A stretch of DNA of 64,000 bases, taken from contig NZ_CANLWM010000009.1 of assembly GCF_947494875.1 (NCBI RefSeq), positions 62,001 through 126,000 on the forward strand, in the 5' to 3' direction. Position numbers and translations under genes: made by a program. Shown here piece by piece: positions 55,709 to 64,000 of the stretch. Each line of letters begins with the position of its first letter. Within the stretch, counting starts at the first letter, position 1. This stretch comes from an uncultured Williamsia sp. (GTDB taxonomy: Bacteria > Actinomycetota > Actinomycetes > Mycobacteriales > Mycobacteriaceae). The notes beneath the pieces were generated by a model that saw only the letters and a list, made by a program, of their open reading frames with translations, searched no databases and had not been told where the DNA came from.

Positions 55709-57200
55709 CGTCACGGTCGGCGCCGAGGTAGCGCTCCTGCTCGACGGCCCGCCCGTCGGTCGGGTGGCCGCCGGTCGGGCGCTCCGAGGACACGTGCCTT
55801 CCGGTCAGTTCGTCCGGCCAGTCGAGGCTGTCGAGCGGATCGCCCACGCGCAGATCGGGTGTCGCCGCGTCGAAGGTGCGGACCGGACCGACCCCCGACG
55901 ACCGTGTCTCGAACCGCACCGTGACCACACCGTGCCCGCTTCCCTGGACCCACCCGTGCCCGAGGTCGGGATGGACGACGTCGGTGCCGGTCAGCCATGT
56001 CACCGCGCCGTCGTCGCCGATGGTGCGGCCCGTCGTCGTCTGCACCCCGACATCCTCTGCAGGCGTGTCGGTCTCGGTCCCGGCCGCGCTGTCCGCGGGT
56101 GTCGGGGCGTCGTCCGCCGCCGGGAAGAGCTGGAACTGCTCGTCGGCGGTGAGTCCGCTGTACCCGACCCCGACCAGCCGGATCGGTCCGACGTCCACGG
56201 GGTCGAGGGCGAGCCGCTGTGCGGCCGCGGCGAGCACGGGCAGCTCGCTGGAGGCGGGCGTGAAGGTCGTCGAGCGGGTGAGCACCGACATGTCCGACCG
56301 CTTCAGCTTGAGAACGACGGTCCGCGCTCCCCGACCGTCGGCGAGCAGGCGACGGTGGGCACCCGCGGCGGCGCCGTCGATCGCCGCCCGGAGGCGGTCG
56401 AGCGCCGTGATGTCCTCGGCGAAGGTGGATTCCGCGCTGATCTGTTTCGCCGACGCCCGTTCGGCGACGGGCCGGTCGTCGATGCCCTGTGCGAGGCGGT
56501 GCAGCGCGGGCCCGACCGTCGCGCCGAGCACGGACGCCACCTCGACAGAGGACAGGTCGGCGAGGTCGCCGATGGTGTCGATGCCGAGCCGGTGCAGTTT
56601 GTCGCCGGCGACCGGCCCGATGCCCCACAGCTTGCGCACCGACAGCGGGCGGAGGAAGGCGCTGTCCTCGGCAGGGTCGACCACTACGACGCCGTCGGGC
56701 TTGGCGAGCCCGGACGCGATCTTGGCGATCTGCTTGCCGCTGCCCGCACCGATCGACGCGGCGAGCCCGAGGTCGTCGCGGATGCGGCGACGCACCTCCT
56801 CGGCGAACCGGGTGACGGCGTCGGCGCCTGCACCGGCCAGCGACTCCGGCTCGCCGAACGCCTCGTCGAACGACAGCGTCTCGATGACCGGTATCGACTC
56901 CCGGACCAGGGCGAACACCCGCGCGCTCACCACGCGGTAGACCGACCCCCGCGGCGGGACGACGACGGCACCGGCCCCGACGAGGCGACGGGCCTGGTGC
57001 ATCGGCATGGCCGAGCGTGCGCCGAAGACCCGGGCCTCGTAACTCGCGCCGGCGACAACGCCACGGCCCCCGACACCGCCGACCAGGACCGGCCTGCCGC
57101 GCAGCGTCGGCCGGGTGAGCTGCTCCACCGAGGCGAAGAACGCGTCCATGTCGATGTGCAGGACCCACCGCGCTCCGCGTGCGCCATCGGTACCTGCCAC
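55674..57200 (-). CDS. dinB: DNA polymerase IV (DinB family) with C-terminal extension
   Basis: A Y-family translesion polymerase of 508 residues. Catalytic carboxylates are in [14 protein letters not shown] and [11 protein letters not shown], with [13 protein letters not shown] as the finger region and [22 protein letters not shown] in the palm. A clamp-binding motif QFQLF occurs near residue 360, after which about 145 further residues follow (including [18 protein letters not shown]); standard DinB ends near residue 350-360. A TAGTGT box 7 nt before the GTG at 57200 suggests leaderless transcription and fixes the start. Confidence 0.93.
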   Translation of the reverse strand: MAGTDGARGARWVLHIDMDAFFASVEQLTRPTLRGRPVLVGGVGGRGVVAGASYEARVFGARSAMPMHQARRLVGAGAVVVPPRGSVYRVVSARVFALVRESIPVIETLSFDEAFGEPESLAGAGADAVTRFAEEVRRRIRDDLGLAASIGAGSGKQIAKIASGLAKPDGVVVVDPAEDSAFLRPLSVRKLWGIGPVAGDKLHRLGIDTIGDLADLSSVEVASVLGATVGPALHRLAQGIDDRPVAERASAKQISAESTFAEDITALDRLRAAIDGAAAGAHRRLLADGRGARTVVLKLKRSDMSVLTRSTTFTPASSELPVLAAAAQRLALDPVDVGPIRLVGVGYSGLTADEQFQLFPAADDAPTPADSAAGTETDTPAEDVGVQTTTGRTIGDDGAVTWLTGTDVVHPDLGHGWVQGSGHGVVTVRFETRSSGVGPVRTFDAATPDLRVGDPLDSLDWPDELTGRHVSSERPTGGHPTDGRAVEQERYLGADRDVSPAPTDPGRG

Positions 57201-57207
57201 CCCCGCG

Positions 57208-57213
57208 ACACTA
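57208..57213 (-). promoter_or_regulatory. -10 box of leaderless dinB
   Basis: TAGTGT on the minus strand, 7 nt before the GTG. No SOS box (GAACNNNNGTTC-like) is visible in the short gap. Confidence 0.5.
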
Positions 57214-57221
57214 TCGGCGGG

Positions 57222-57596
57222 TCACGTGGCGTTCACCCCGGCCACCAGGGCCACCGCACCGCAGGCGGTGAACAGCGAGTACGCGATCAGCGCGGTCCCC
57301 CGGGTGCCGATCACGAGCTGTCGGACGAGGATCGGTCCCGCGAGCCCCATCAGCAGGATCCCGCCGACGACCCACCATCCCGGGTGCGCGTAGCCGACGC
57401 CGAGCGTGACGGCGGCGAGCGCGGCGACCGTCCCGAATGCCATCCGGACGGCCGTCGAGGGCGCGACGTGGGTCAGTTCGGTGTACCGCCGCGTCCACGA
57501 CGACAACCCGAGCAGCGTCCCGATCGCGGTCAGCACCATCTCCGTCAGGCCGATCGCCACGACCACGCCGACGACGACCCCGACCGCGGTGCTCAT
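57222..57596 (-). CDS. Four-helix membrane protein of unknown function
   Basis: A 124-residue hydrophobic protein with about four helices (AVGVVVGVVVAIGLTEMVL; MAFGTVAALAAVTLGVG; WWVVGGILLMGLAGPILV; ALIAYSLFTACGAVALVAG). The ATG overlaps the stop of the DDN-like gene upstream as ATGA, so both are expressed together under the TetR-type control region. I do not recognise the family. Confidence 0.75.
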   Translation of the reverse strand: MSTAVGVVVGVVVAIGLTEMVLTAIGTLLGLSSWTRRYTELTHVAPSTAVRMAFGTVAALAAVTLGVGYAHPGWWVVGGILLMGLAGPILVRQLVIGTRGTALIAYSLFTACGAVALVAGVNAT

Positions 57597-58051
57597 CCCC
57601 GCGACGCCGGCGTCAGCAGGAACGCCGGGATGAGCGGTGCGATCGCGAGCAGTTCCTCGTCGGTCGATCGGTGGGACACCGGCTCAGGCAGCCACGCCGA
57701 CACCTCCCAGCCCCACCGCTTGAGATAGGGGCGTAGCAGCACGGGCTTGTCCGCATCGGGCACCTCGGTGGCCACGAAGGCCGTGGTCGATCGTCCGCGT
57801 CGGATCTCGCACTCGCCCGCGGCGCGCAGGTTGCGCGACCACTGCGTGTTGCCCCGCGGCGACAGCAGATACGACCGGCCGTCGACGGTGAGCGGGTTGA
57901 CGGGCGTCGACCGGGGTTCGCCGCTCGAGCGTCCGACGACGGTGAGCGTGCGCGCGCCGGCCAGGCCGACGCCGTGGTCGGCGAGCCATCCGACGGTCCG
58001 GTTGAAGGCGATCTGTGCGGGTGTCGGGGCGACGTGGTGGGTGGTGGTCAT
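57593..58051 (-). CDS. DDN-like F420-dependent nitroreductase family protein
   Basis: A 152-residue split-barrel protein with LTVVGRSSGEPRSTPVNPLTVDGRSYLLSPRG given here as LTVVGRSSGEPRSTPVNPL followed by a YLLSPRGNTQWSRNLRAAG block. This fits the deazaflavin-dependent nitroreductase (DUF385) family, which uses F420H2. The ATG follows CGAGGAGCCC. It is divergent from a TetR regulator, and two identical-type palindromes flank its promoter, so it is very likely a regulated oxidoreductase for an unknown ligand. Confidence 0.85.
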   Translation of the reverse strand: MTTTHHVAPTPAQIAFNRTVGWLADHGVGLAGARTLTVVGRSSGEPRSTPVNPLTVDGRSYLLSPRGNTQWSRNLRAAGECEIRRGRSTTAFVATEVPDADKPVLLRPYLKRWGWEVSAWLPEPVSHRSTDEELLAIAPLIPAFLLTPASRG

Positions 58052-58075
58052 GGTGGGCTCCTCGGCTCGATGTTC

Positions 58076-58090
58076 GAGAGCACTGCTCTC
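58076..58090. promoter_or_regulatory. TetR operator 1
   Basis: GAGAGCACTGCTCTC, perfect 7-bp arms around one base, at the expected start of the DDN-like transcript (candidate -10 CACACT at 58099-58104, minus strand). Confidence 0.7.
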
Positions 58091-58098
58091 TGAAATCG

Positions 58099-58127
58099 AG
58101 TGTGCACCGCGCCGCCGCCAAAAGCAA
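58099..58127 (-). promoter_or_regulatory. Promoter of the DDN-like/membrane-protein operon
   Basis: On the minus strand TTGCTT (58122-58127) and CACACT (58099-58104) are spaced by 17 bp. The promoter lies exactly between two operator palindromes, the second touching the -35 box. Confidence 0.5.
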
Positions 58128-58140
58128 GAGCACCGCTCTC
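58126..58140. promoter_or_regulatory. TetR operator 2
   Basis: AAGAGCACCGCTCTC, near-perfect copy of operator 1 (13 of 15 identical), with centres 50 bp apart. It is close to the TetR start at 58163 and so fits autoregulation as well. Confidence 0.65.
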
Positions 58141-58162
58141 GCAATGTGCGAGGATGGTCTGC

Positions 58163-58834
58163 ATGAGTCCCACCCGCGCCGACGCCCGCGCCGAGATGGA
58201 GCGCGACATCCTCCGGATCGGCCGTGACCATCTCGTCGCGTCCGGACCCGGCGGCCTGTCGCTGCGGGCGGTCGCCCGGGACCTGGGCGTCGTCTCGTCC
58301 GCGGTCTACCGGTACGTCCGCAGCCGCGACGAGTTGCTCACCCTGCTCGTCGTCGACGCGTACACCGAGCTCGCCGACGCCGTCGACGCCGCGGTCGCAG
58401 AGGTCGACGACGCACGCGACGGGATGGTTGCGCTCGGCACGGCGATGCGGACCTGGGCACTCGCCGAACCCGCCCGCTGGGCCCTGCTCTACGGCACCCC
58501 GGTGCCCGGGTACGAGGCGCCCGGGGAGCAGACCACCGGTCCCGGGACGCGCGTCATGGCCACCGCCGTCCGCATCGCAGCCGAACTCGCGCCCGCTCCC
58601 GTCGACGACGTACCCGCCGGGCTCCGCGCCGACTTCGACCGCATCCGTGACGAGTTCGCGATCACCGTGGACGACGCCGCGCTCGTCCGTGCGCTGTCGT
58701 TGTGGTCGGTGATCGTCGGCGCCATCGGTTCCGAGGTGTTCGGCCAGTACGGCCGAGACACCTTCTCCGACACCGGCATCCTGTTCGACCTGCAGCTGCG
58801 CGCGGCCGTCGGAGCCGCCTTCCCGACGGCCTGA
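58163..58834 (+). CDS. TetR/AcrR-family regulator (WHG-domain type)
   Basis: The 223-residue protein has an N-terminal helix-turn-helix (GPGGLSLRAVARDLGVVSSAVYRYVRSRDELL, shown here only by its core LSLRAVARDLGVVSSAVYRY, about residues 33-52). A C-terminal ligand domain has PARWALLYGTPVPGYEAPG, typical of WHG-domain TetR proteins. The start at 58163 is preceded by GCGAGG; an ATG 9 nt upstream is possible. It is divergent from the DDN-like operon with twin palindromes in the gap, so it probably represses that operon and itself. The ligand is unknown. Confidence 0.88.
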   Translation: MSPTRADARAEMERDILRIGRDHLVASGPGGLSLRAVARDLGVVSSAVYRYVRSRDELLTLLVVDAYTELADAVDAAVAEVDDARDGMVALGTAMRTWALAEPARWALLYGTPVPGYEAPGEQTTGPGTRVMATAVRIAAELAPAPVDDVPAGLRADFDRIRDEFAITVDDAALVRALSLWSVIVGAIGSEVFGQYGRDTFSDTGILFDLQLRAAVGAAFPTA

Positions 58835-61800
58835 TCAGACCCGCGACAGTTCGGCGCGGACCCCGTCACCGAGGTCGACGGCACCGTCACCGAGCTCCTC
58901 GGGCGCGACGACGTCGAGCCGCACCGCGAGCACCTCGCCCGCGACGAGATCGCGGTGACGCTGCGCCCACTCCTGCCGCTCCGCGGGCACGCCGAGGCGC
59001 ACCGCGATGCGATCGGACACGTCGAACCCGGACGAGCGGCGAGCATCCTGCAGCTCACGGACGCGGTCCTTCGCCCAGCCCTCGGCCTCGAGGTCCTCGG
59101 TGACCGTGGTGTCGAGGACGACGAGCCCGCCGCCGGAGGGGAGCTCGGCTGTCGACGCGGGTTCCACCGCGACGAGCTTGCGGGTGAACTCGCCGTCGAC
59201 GAGGGCGATGCCGTCGGCGACGACGGTCTCGACGCCGTCGACCTCCCGCAGCTCCCAGTTGCCGGACTTCACGGCCTTGATGACCCGCTGCACGTCCTTG
59301 CCCAGCCGCGGACCCGCGGCGCGGGCGTTCACGACCACCTCGACGCGACCGAACTCCTCGGCGTCGTCGGCGAGGTGCACTGCCTTGACGTTCATCTCGT
59401 CGGCGACCAGTCCGGTGAAATCGGCGAGACGACCCGCCGCCGGACCGGCGACGGTGATGGCGGGCAACGGGAGTCGCACCCGCAGCTTGTTCGCCTTGCG
59501 CAGGCTCGACGCCGTCGAGCACACCCCGCGCACCTCGTCCATCGCCGACACCAGGTCTGCGTCGGCGGGGATGTCGTCGGCGCTCGGCCAGTCCGTCAGG
59601 TGCACCGACCGCCCTCCGGTCAGGCCCCGCCACATGGCCTCGGTGACCATCGGCAGCAGCGGCGCGGCGAGCCGACAGGCCACCTCGAGCACCGTGTAGA
59701 GGGTGTCGAAGGCGTCGTCGGCGGACGCGCCGTCGACCGACTCGCCCTGGCCCGCCCAGAAGCGGGGCCGCGAGCGACGGACGTACCAGTTCGTCAGCGA
59801 CTCGCAGAGCTCCCGGAACAACTCGCAGGCGCCCGCGATGTCGTAGACGTCGAGGGCTGCGGTCATCTCGTCGCGGGTCGCGGCGAGCTTGGCGAGGATG
59901 TAGCGGTCGAGCACGCCCGTCGCGTCGGTCCGCCACGTCGCGGGGCGGTCGGAGTAGAGCGCCAGGAAGCTGTAGGCGTTCCACAGCGGCAGCATCGCCT
60001 GGCGGACACCCTCGCGGATGCCCTGTTCGGTGACGATCAGGTTGCCGCCCCGCAGGATCGGCGAGGCCATGAGGAACCAGCGCATCGCGTCGGCGCCGTC
60101 GCGGTCGAAGACCTCGTTGACGTCGGGGTAGTTGCGCTTGGACTTGCTCATCTTCGCGCCGTCGTCGCCGAGCACGATGCCGTGCGCGGCCGCGGTGCGG
60201 AACGCCGGCCGGTCGAAGAGTGCGGTGGCCAGCACGTGCAGGTTGTAGAACCAGCCTCGTGTCTGCCCGTTGTACTCGACGATGAAGTCACCGGGATTCC
60301 TTGCCGGAACACCCTTCTCGGCATCGCCGTCGAACCAGTCGGCGTTCTCGAACGGGTAGTGCACCTGCGCGAACGGCATCGAGCCCGACTCGAACCAGCA
60401 GTCGAGGACCTCGGGGACCCGACGCATGGTGGAGTGCCCCGTCGGATCGTCGGGGTTGGGTCGGGTGAGCTCGTCGATGTGGGGCCGGTGCAGGTTCGTC
60501 GGGCGCACACCGAAGTCCCGCTCGAGCTCGTCGAGCGAGCCGTAGACGTCGACCCGCGGGTGCTCGGGGTCGTCGGAGACCCAGACGGGGATCGGCGCAC
60601 CCCAGAATCGGTTCCGGCTGATGTTCCAGTCCTTGGCGCCCTCGAGCCACTTGCCGAACTGGCCGTCCCGGATGTGCGCGGGCGACCAGGTGATCTCCTG
60701 GTTCAGCTCGAGCATCCGCTCCTTGATCGGCTGGATCGCGACGAACCACGACGGCACCGCCATGTAGATCAACGGCTTGCCCGACCGCCACGAGTGCGGG
60801 TAGCTGTGCTCGATCGTCTCGTGTCGCAGGATCCGGCCCGCGGTCTTGAGGTCGGCGATGATGACCGGGTTCGCGTCGAAGACCATCTGGCCCTCGTACG
60901 GCGGGACCAGGGACGTGAAGCGGCCGCCCGGGTCGAGCGGTTGCACCACCTCGATGCCGTTGGCGGTGGCGAGCTCCATGTCCTCCTCACCGAATGCCGG
61001 TGCGAGGTGAACGATCCCGGTGCCGCTGTCGGTGGTGACGTAGTCGCCCAACAACGTGCGGTGGGCGTTCGGGTGGCCGACGAAGAAGTCGAACGGCGGC
61101 GTGTAGGCGGCGTCGGCGAGGTCCCGTCCGACGTGGGTACCGAGGACCTCGGGACTGTCCCCGAGCTCGCGCGCGTAGTGCCCGAGGCGCGCGGTGGCCA
61201 GCAGGTACTCCTGGTCGTCCTCCCCGCGGACGTGGCTGTACTCCACGCCGGGGTTCACCGCGATCGCCAGGTTGGACGGCAGCGTCCACGGCGTCGTGGT
61301 CCAGATGAGCGCGTTGACGCCGACGAGGCTGTCGGGGACGCCGCCGGTCAGCGGCATCCGCACGGTGACCGCCGGGTCCTGACGCATGCGGTAGGCGTCG
61401 TCGAGCTTGCTCTCCTGGTTGCTCAGCGGGGTCTGCTCGTACCAGGAGTACGGCAGCACGCGGTAGCCCTGGTAGATCAGGCCCTTCTCGTGCAGGCGGG
61501 AGAACGCCCACATCACCGACTCCATGAAGTCGATGTCGAGGGTCTTGTAGTCGTTGTCGAAGTCGACCCAGCGGGCCTGGCGGGTGACGTAGTCGCGCCA
61601 CTCGCCGGTGTACCGCAGCACCGACTCCCGGCAGAACTCGTTGAACGTCGAGACGCCCATCGTCTCGATCTCGGACTTGTCGGTGATCCCGAGCTGCCGC
61701 TCGGCCTCGAGTTCGGCGGGCAGGCCGTGGGTGTCCCAGCCGAAACGACGCTCCACCTTGCGCCCGAGCATCGTCTGGTAGCGCGGGATGAGGTCCTTGA

Positions 61801-62068
61801 CGTACCCGGTGAGGAGGTGACCGTAGTGCGGGAGGCCGTTGGCGAAGGGTGGCCCGTCGTAGAAGACGAACTCCTCGGCGCCGTCGCGCTGCTCGATCGA
61901 GTCGCGGAAGGTGTCGTCGGCGGCCCAGTGGTCGAGGACCGCTCGCTCCAGGTCGGGGAAGACCGGTGCGCGTGAGCCGGTGCCGACGACATCGACGATC
62001 GGGTAGACGCGTGCGGCGGTGCCGTTCTCGGCGGACTCGTGGTCGGTGTGCTCCGGCGCGGTGGACAC
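58835..62068 (-). CDS. ileS: Isoleucyl-tRNA synthetase (eukaryote-like type)
   Basis: IleRS charges tRNA-Ile. The 1077-residue protein starts at the GTG at 62068, which follows GAGGGAGAGATT. The HIGH motif is NGLPHYGH and KMSKS is [11 protein letters not shown]. The editing domain has [15 protein letters not shown]. The GLPHYGH form and length place it in the eukaryote-like IleS2 class, which is usually insensitive to mupirocin (established for the class, not tested here). Expression is controlled by the T-box leader upstream. Confidence 0.97.
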   Translation of the reverse strand: MSTAPEHTDHESAENGTAARVYPIVDVVGTGSRAPVFPDLERAVLDHWAADDTFRDSIEQRDGAEEFVFYDGPPFANGLPHYGHLLTGYVKDLIPRYQTMLGRKVERRFGWDTHGLPAELEAERQLGITDKSEIETMGVSTFNEFCRESVLRYTGEWRDYVTRQARWVDFDNDYKTLDIDFMESVMWAFSRLHEKGLIYQGYRVLPYSWYEQTPLSNQESKLDDAYRMRQDPAVTVRMPLTGGVPDSLVGVNALIWTTTPWTLPSNLAIAVNPGVEYSHVRGEDDQEYLLATARLGHYARELGDSPEVLGTHVGRDLADAAYTPPFDFFVGHPNAHRTLLGDYVTTDSGTGIVHLAPAFGEEDMELATANGIEVVQPLDPGGRFTSLVPPYEGQMVFDANPVIIADLKTAGRILRHETIEHSYPHSWRSGKPLIYMAVPSWFVAIQPIKERMLELNQEITWSPAHIRDGQFGKWLEGAKDWNISRNRFWGAPIPVWVSDDPEHPRVDVYGSLDELERDFGVRPTNLHRPHIDELTRPNPDDPTGHSTMRRVPEVLDCWFESGSMPFAQVHYPFENADWFDGDAEKGVPARNPGDFIVEYNGQTRGWFYNLHVLATALFDRPAFRTAAAHGIVLGDDGAKMSKSKRNYPDVNEVFDRDGADAMRWFLMASPILRGGNLIVTEQGIREGVRQAMLPLWNAYSFLALYSDRPATWRTDATGVLDRYILAKLAATRDEMTAALDVYDIAGACELFRELCESLTNWYVRRSRPRFWAGQGESVDGASADDAFDTLYTVLEVACRLAAPLLPMVTEAMWRGLTGGRSVHLTDWPSADDIPADADLVSAMDEVRGVCSTASSLRKANKLRVRLPLPAITVAGPAAGRLADFTGLVADEMNVKAVHLADDAEEFGRVEVVVNARAAGPRLGKDVQRVIKAVKSGNWELREVDGVETVVADGIALVDGEFTRKLVAVEPASTAELPSGGGLVVLDTTVTEDLEAEGWAKDRVRELQDARRSSGFDVSDRIAVRLGVPAERQEWAQRHRDLVAGEVLAVRLDVVAPEELGDGAVDLGDGVRAELSRV

Positions 62069-62312
62069 AATCTCTCCCTCGTGTGCGGACGGGCCGCGGG
62101 TGCGGCCGGCTCGGACACGGGGACGACGAGGATCTCGCCGCGGTACCACCCCGCTTGCACCGGTGTCCCGGTGCCTCTCGGTCCCGCGCCGCCGAGGCGG
62201 TGCGGACGGCGGCTGTCTCGGGCCGCTCCCGTCCGGGTCTACTGCGGGCTCGGTGTCGGGTGGACACCGCCCGGTTCTTCCGGATGCTCCCCGGTGATGG
62301 CCGGATCGATGC
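62069..62312 (-). ncRNA. T-box riboswitch (Ile, actinobacterial translational type)
   Basis: The leader holds the conserved T-box sequence, reading CCGCGGTACCACCCCGCTT on the plus strand at 62138-62156 (AAGCGGGGTGGTACCGCGG in the RNA). It also has a short stem I with CATCACCGGGGAGC, whose specifier codon ATC (Ile) is at 62296-62298. Uncharged tRNA-Ile would pair with the codon and T-box. Actinobacterial ileS T-boxes act by freeing the ribosome site rather than by termination. The segment between the T-box and the start contains CCTC that could pair with GAGG of the ribosome site (inference). Apart from this the 297-nt gap to the next gene holds only the promoter. Confidence 0.93.
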
Positions 62313-62318
62313 GACGCC

Positions 62319-62324
62319 AGTCTA
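62319..62324 (-). promoter_or_regulatory. -10 box of the ileS T-box transcript
   Basis: TAGACT places the RNA start near 62312, a few bases before stem I. TTGGTG lies 19 bp upstream as a weak -35. Confidence 0.6.
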
Positions 62325-62365
62325 GGTCAGCCGCGGCACGCCTCACCAATCGGTTTCGCATGAGG

Positions 62366-62839
62366 TCACTCGGATGTGCCGTGGCGCCCGTGTCGCGTCG
62401 ACTCGGCGGGCGCTTCGTCGGCGGTCGTGCCGTCGACCGCCTCGTCCCCGACGGCCTCCTCGTCGAGGTCGGGCCGTTCGTGTCGGCCGTGCCGCGACGG
62501 TGCTGCCGCAGGCTCGACGTGACGCTGTGCGGCGTCGGGTGCGGACTCGGGTTCGTCGTCGCCGAGGGTGACGACGGTGCCCTCGGTGATGCGCTCGAAC
62601 TGCTCGGTGGGAGCGTCGTCGTCCGCGGGCGTCGACGGACTCCCCTCACCGCCGGGTTCCGGGGTCCGTGATCGCCGGGGCAACGACGGCCGGAGACCGA
62701 GGGTGTCGGCGAGGAGGAGCACGGCCCCGGCGACGCAGATGGCGATGCACGCGATCGCGAGCCACAGCGTGCCCGTCGCCAGGGCGAGGACGAGCAGGGC
62801 GAACCCGACCAGCGTCGCCCCGAGAGCCGACACGAGCAC
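62366..62839 (-). CDS. Membrane protein with long hydrophilic tail, unknown function
   Basis: A 157-residue protein with two N-terminal helices (SALGATLVGFALLVLALA and LWLAIACIAICVAGAVLLL). A hydrophilic tail of about 105 residues follows, rich in Asp, Glu, Pro and His, with the repeated motif RHGRH near the end. The GTG at 62839 follows AAAGGGTCC. It lies 50 nt after wag31 on the same strand and may share its transcript. No family recognised. Confidence 0.72.
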   Translation of the reverse strand: MLVSALGATLVGFALLVLALATGTLWLAIACIAICVAGAVLLLADTLGLRPSLPRRSRTPEPGGEGSPSTPADDDAPTEQFERITEGTVVTLGDDEPESAPDAAQRHVEPAAAPSRHGRHERPDLDEEAVGDEAVDGTTADEAPAESTRHGRHGTSE

Positions 62840-62889
62840 GGATGGACCCTTTCAGTCACCCCTGGCGTCCCACGCGGACGCCGGCGGTC

Positions 62890-63738
62890 TCAGTTCGACG
62901 GGTTGGCGAAGCCGCCCGAGTTGGTGAAACCACCGTTGCCGGGATCCGACGAGAAGGCGTCGCCGCCACGGGAGTTGTCGACCGGTGCCGCGCTCCCCCG
63001 CTGCTGCAGTTCCTCGAGCTGCGACTCCAGGTACGTCTTCAGTCGGGTCCGGTACTCGCGCTCGAAGGTCTTGAGCTGCTCGATCCGACCCTCCAGCACC
63101 GAACGCTGCTGGTTGATGGTGCCCATGATCTCGGTGTGCTTGCGCTCGGCGTCCGCCTGGAGGGCGTCGGCCTTCTCCTGCGCGGTGCGTGTGGTCGCCT
63201 CGGCGCGGGTCTGCGAGTCGGCGAGGATCGCCTCCGACCGCTGGCGGGCGTCGGCGAGCATCGTCTCGGACTTCTGACGGGCTTCCGAGACCATGGTGTC
63301 GGCGCGACTCCGCGCGTCGGCGAGCAGGCTCTCCGACTCGGTGCGCGCGTTGGCGGTCAGTCGGTCCGCCGTGTCCTGGGCGAGGCCGAGGACCTTGGCG
63401 GCGCGCACGTGCGCCTCTTCCGTGCTCGCGGAGGTCTCCTGCGCCGCGGGAGCAGCCGGAGCAGCGGGGGCCGCGGCCGCGAACGCCTGGGTCGGTGCCG
63501 GCGCGGGCTCCTCGGTGCGGGCGGGCTGCTGCGACGCCGCACCGGAGCGGGCCTGCTCGAGGTCACCCTCGAGTTCGCTCACGCGCTCCTTCAGCTCCGA
63601 GTTCTCCTCGAGCAGCCGGGCGAGCTCGGCCTCGACGAAGTCCAGGAACTGGTCGACCTCGTCCTCGTTGTAGCCGCGCTTGCCGATCGGCGGTTTGCTG
63701 AACGCGACGTTGTGCACATCAGCCGGTGTGAGCCGCAT
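62890..63738 (-). CDS. wag31: DivIVA-family polar growth protein Wag31
   Basis: Wag31 gathers at the growing cell poles and organises apical cell-wall synthesis in Mycobacteriales. The 282-residue protein has the DivIVA N-terminal membrane-binding domain ([30 protein letters not shown], core [19 protein letters not shown]). An Ala/Pro-rich linker (about residues 70-100) follows, then a long coiled coil rich in repeats of ADARxRxE (about 105-250) and a Gly/Asn-rich tail. The ATG follows TTGAAGGGG. The linker holds threonines that could be kinase targets, as known for the mycobacterial protein. Confidence 0.96.
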   Translation of the reverse strand: MRLTPADVHNVAFSKPPIGKRGYNEDEVDQFLDFVEAELARLLEENSELKERVSELEGDLEQARSGAASQQPARTEEPAPAPTQAFAAAAPAAPAAPAAQETSASTEEAHVRAAKVLGLAQDTADRLTANARTESESLLADARSRADTMVSEARQKSETMLADARQRSEAILADSQTRAEATTRTAQEKADALQADAERKHTEIMGTINQQRSVLEGRIEQLKTFEREYRTRLKTYLESQLEELQQRGSAAPVDNSRGGDAFSSDPGNGGFTNSGGFANPSN

Positions 63739-63841
63739 TGTCGGTCCCCTTCAACATCAATCATCGTGTGCCGTGTCGTGGTCTCGGTGCGGGCTGCTCG
63801 GGACCGGTCACCTGGCGCGATGGCGCGTGACGCCTCGCATC

Positions 63842-63847
63842 AGAGTA
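63842..63847 (-). promoter_or_regulatory. Candidate -10 box of wag31
   Basis: TACTCT on the minus strand with TGTGAC 16 bp upstream would give a leader of about 100 nt. The remaining sequence to the window end shows no gene that I can support. Confidence 0.4.
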
Positions 63848-64000
63848 ACTGGCGTCCCATCCTGTCACACGAGAACCGTTCGTCGCACCTTCCTGACACG
63901 ACGCCCACATTGTCGGGATTCGCGTCCGTCAGCACGGACGAGCGAGCCTCCTGTGCCAACGCACAACGAGTTCACCCTGCGGTCACAGTAACGACCCGTG

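Noticed and set aside
57201-57221. SOS (LexA) box for dinB
   Set aside because: The short gap before dinB lacks any GAAC-N4-GTTC-type palindrome.
58955-61975. A 1006-codon open frame on the plus strand opposite ileS
   Set aside because: Shadow of ileS by the same reasoning; no motif or ribosome site.
63739-64000. A gene fragment at the right edge of the window
   Set aside because: The last 260 nt contain only a promoter-like segment before wag31; no frame has a start, ribosome site or recognisable motif.

Overview
The window is very high in GC. It reads as a core chromosomal segment of a Mycobacteriales actinobacterium, most likely Gordonia or a close relative. The pointers are a DivIVA/Wag31 protein, a translational ileS T-box, two F420-type (DDN-like) oxidoreductases, a BsaP biotin-synthase helper, an Mtb12-type lipoprotein and many GTG starts. 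Gene order closely follows the mycobacterial tesB-pyk-lgt-trp-his-nad-bio-tre-ilvA-dnaE-rluD-lspA-ansA-dinB-ileS block. I see no rRNA, tRNA, CRISPR array, insertion sequence or prophage.

Layout. 1-2.1 kb: tesB (cut by the window edge) and pyk. 2.2-15.6 kb, minus strand: one nearly gapless his-trp-lgt run (hisD C B H, small membrane protein, hisA N F I, tautomerase, trpE, membrane protein, trpC B A, lgt). Most junctions are 4-nt stop/start overlaps. There is no trpF, so HisA is probably the dual-function PriA enzyme. 15.8-19.7 kb: a zinc alcohol dehydrogenase, nadC, nadA and the divergent NrtR-type repressor with a perfect palindrome between them; nadB is missing from the cluster. 19.7-25 kb: a DUF2567 membrane protein and bsaP, bioB, bioD, bioF, bioA. 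25.1-27.3 kb: an OatA-like acyltransferase.

27.4-43.5 kb: the trehalose-from-glycogen set glgX-treY and treZ. It is split by an 8-gene polyol module: xylB, a mannitol/arabitol-type dehydrogenase, a zinc polyol dehydrogenase, a SorC regulator and a four-part ABC importer. The module makes metabolic sense as uptake of a sugar alcohol, oxidation to a ketose and phosphorylation. 43.5-47 kb: luciferase-like monooxygenase, ilvA, a DDN-like protein and a small membrane protein. 47-53 kb: dnaE, an unknown membrane-anchored protein, rluD, lspA. 53-58.8 kb: two lipoproteins, asparaginase, dinB, and a membrane protein/DDN-like pair facing a TetR regulator with twin operators. 58.8-64 kb: ileS with its T-box, an unknown membrane protein, and wag31.

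Lipoprotein maturation is well represented (lgt, lspA and at least three lipoproteins). The most useful non-coding signals are a recurring leaderless-promoter pattern (TANNNT 6-8 nt before the start codon at nine loci), a 7-codon leaderless ORF coupled to glgX, operator-like palindromes at four divergent or regulator-linked promoters, the T-box, and two odd repeat structures in convergent intergenic spaces (33.5 kb and 44.6 kb).
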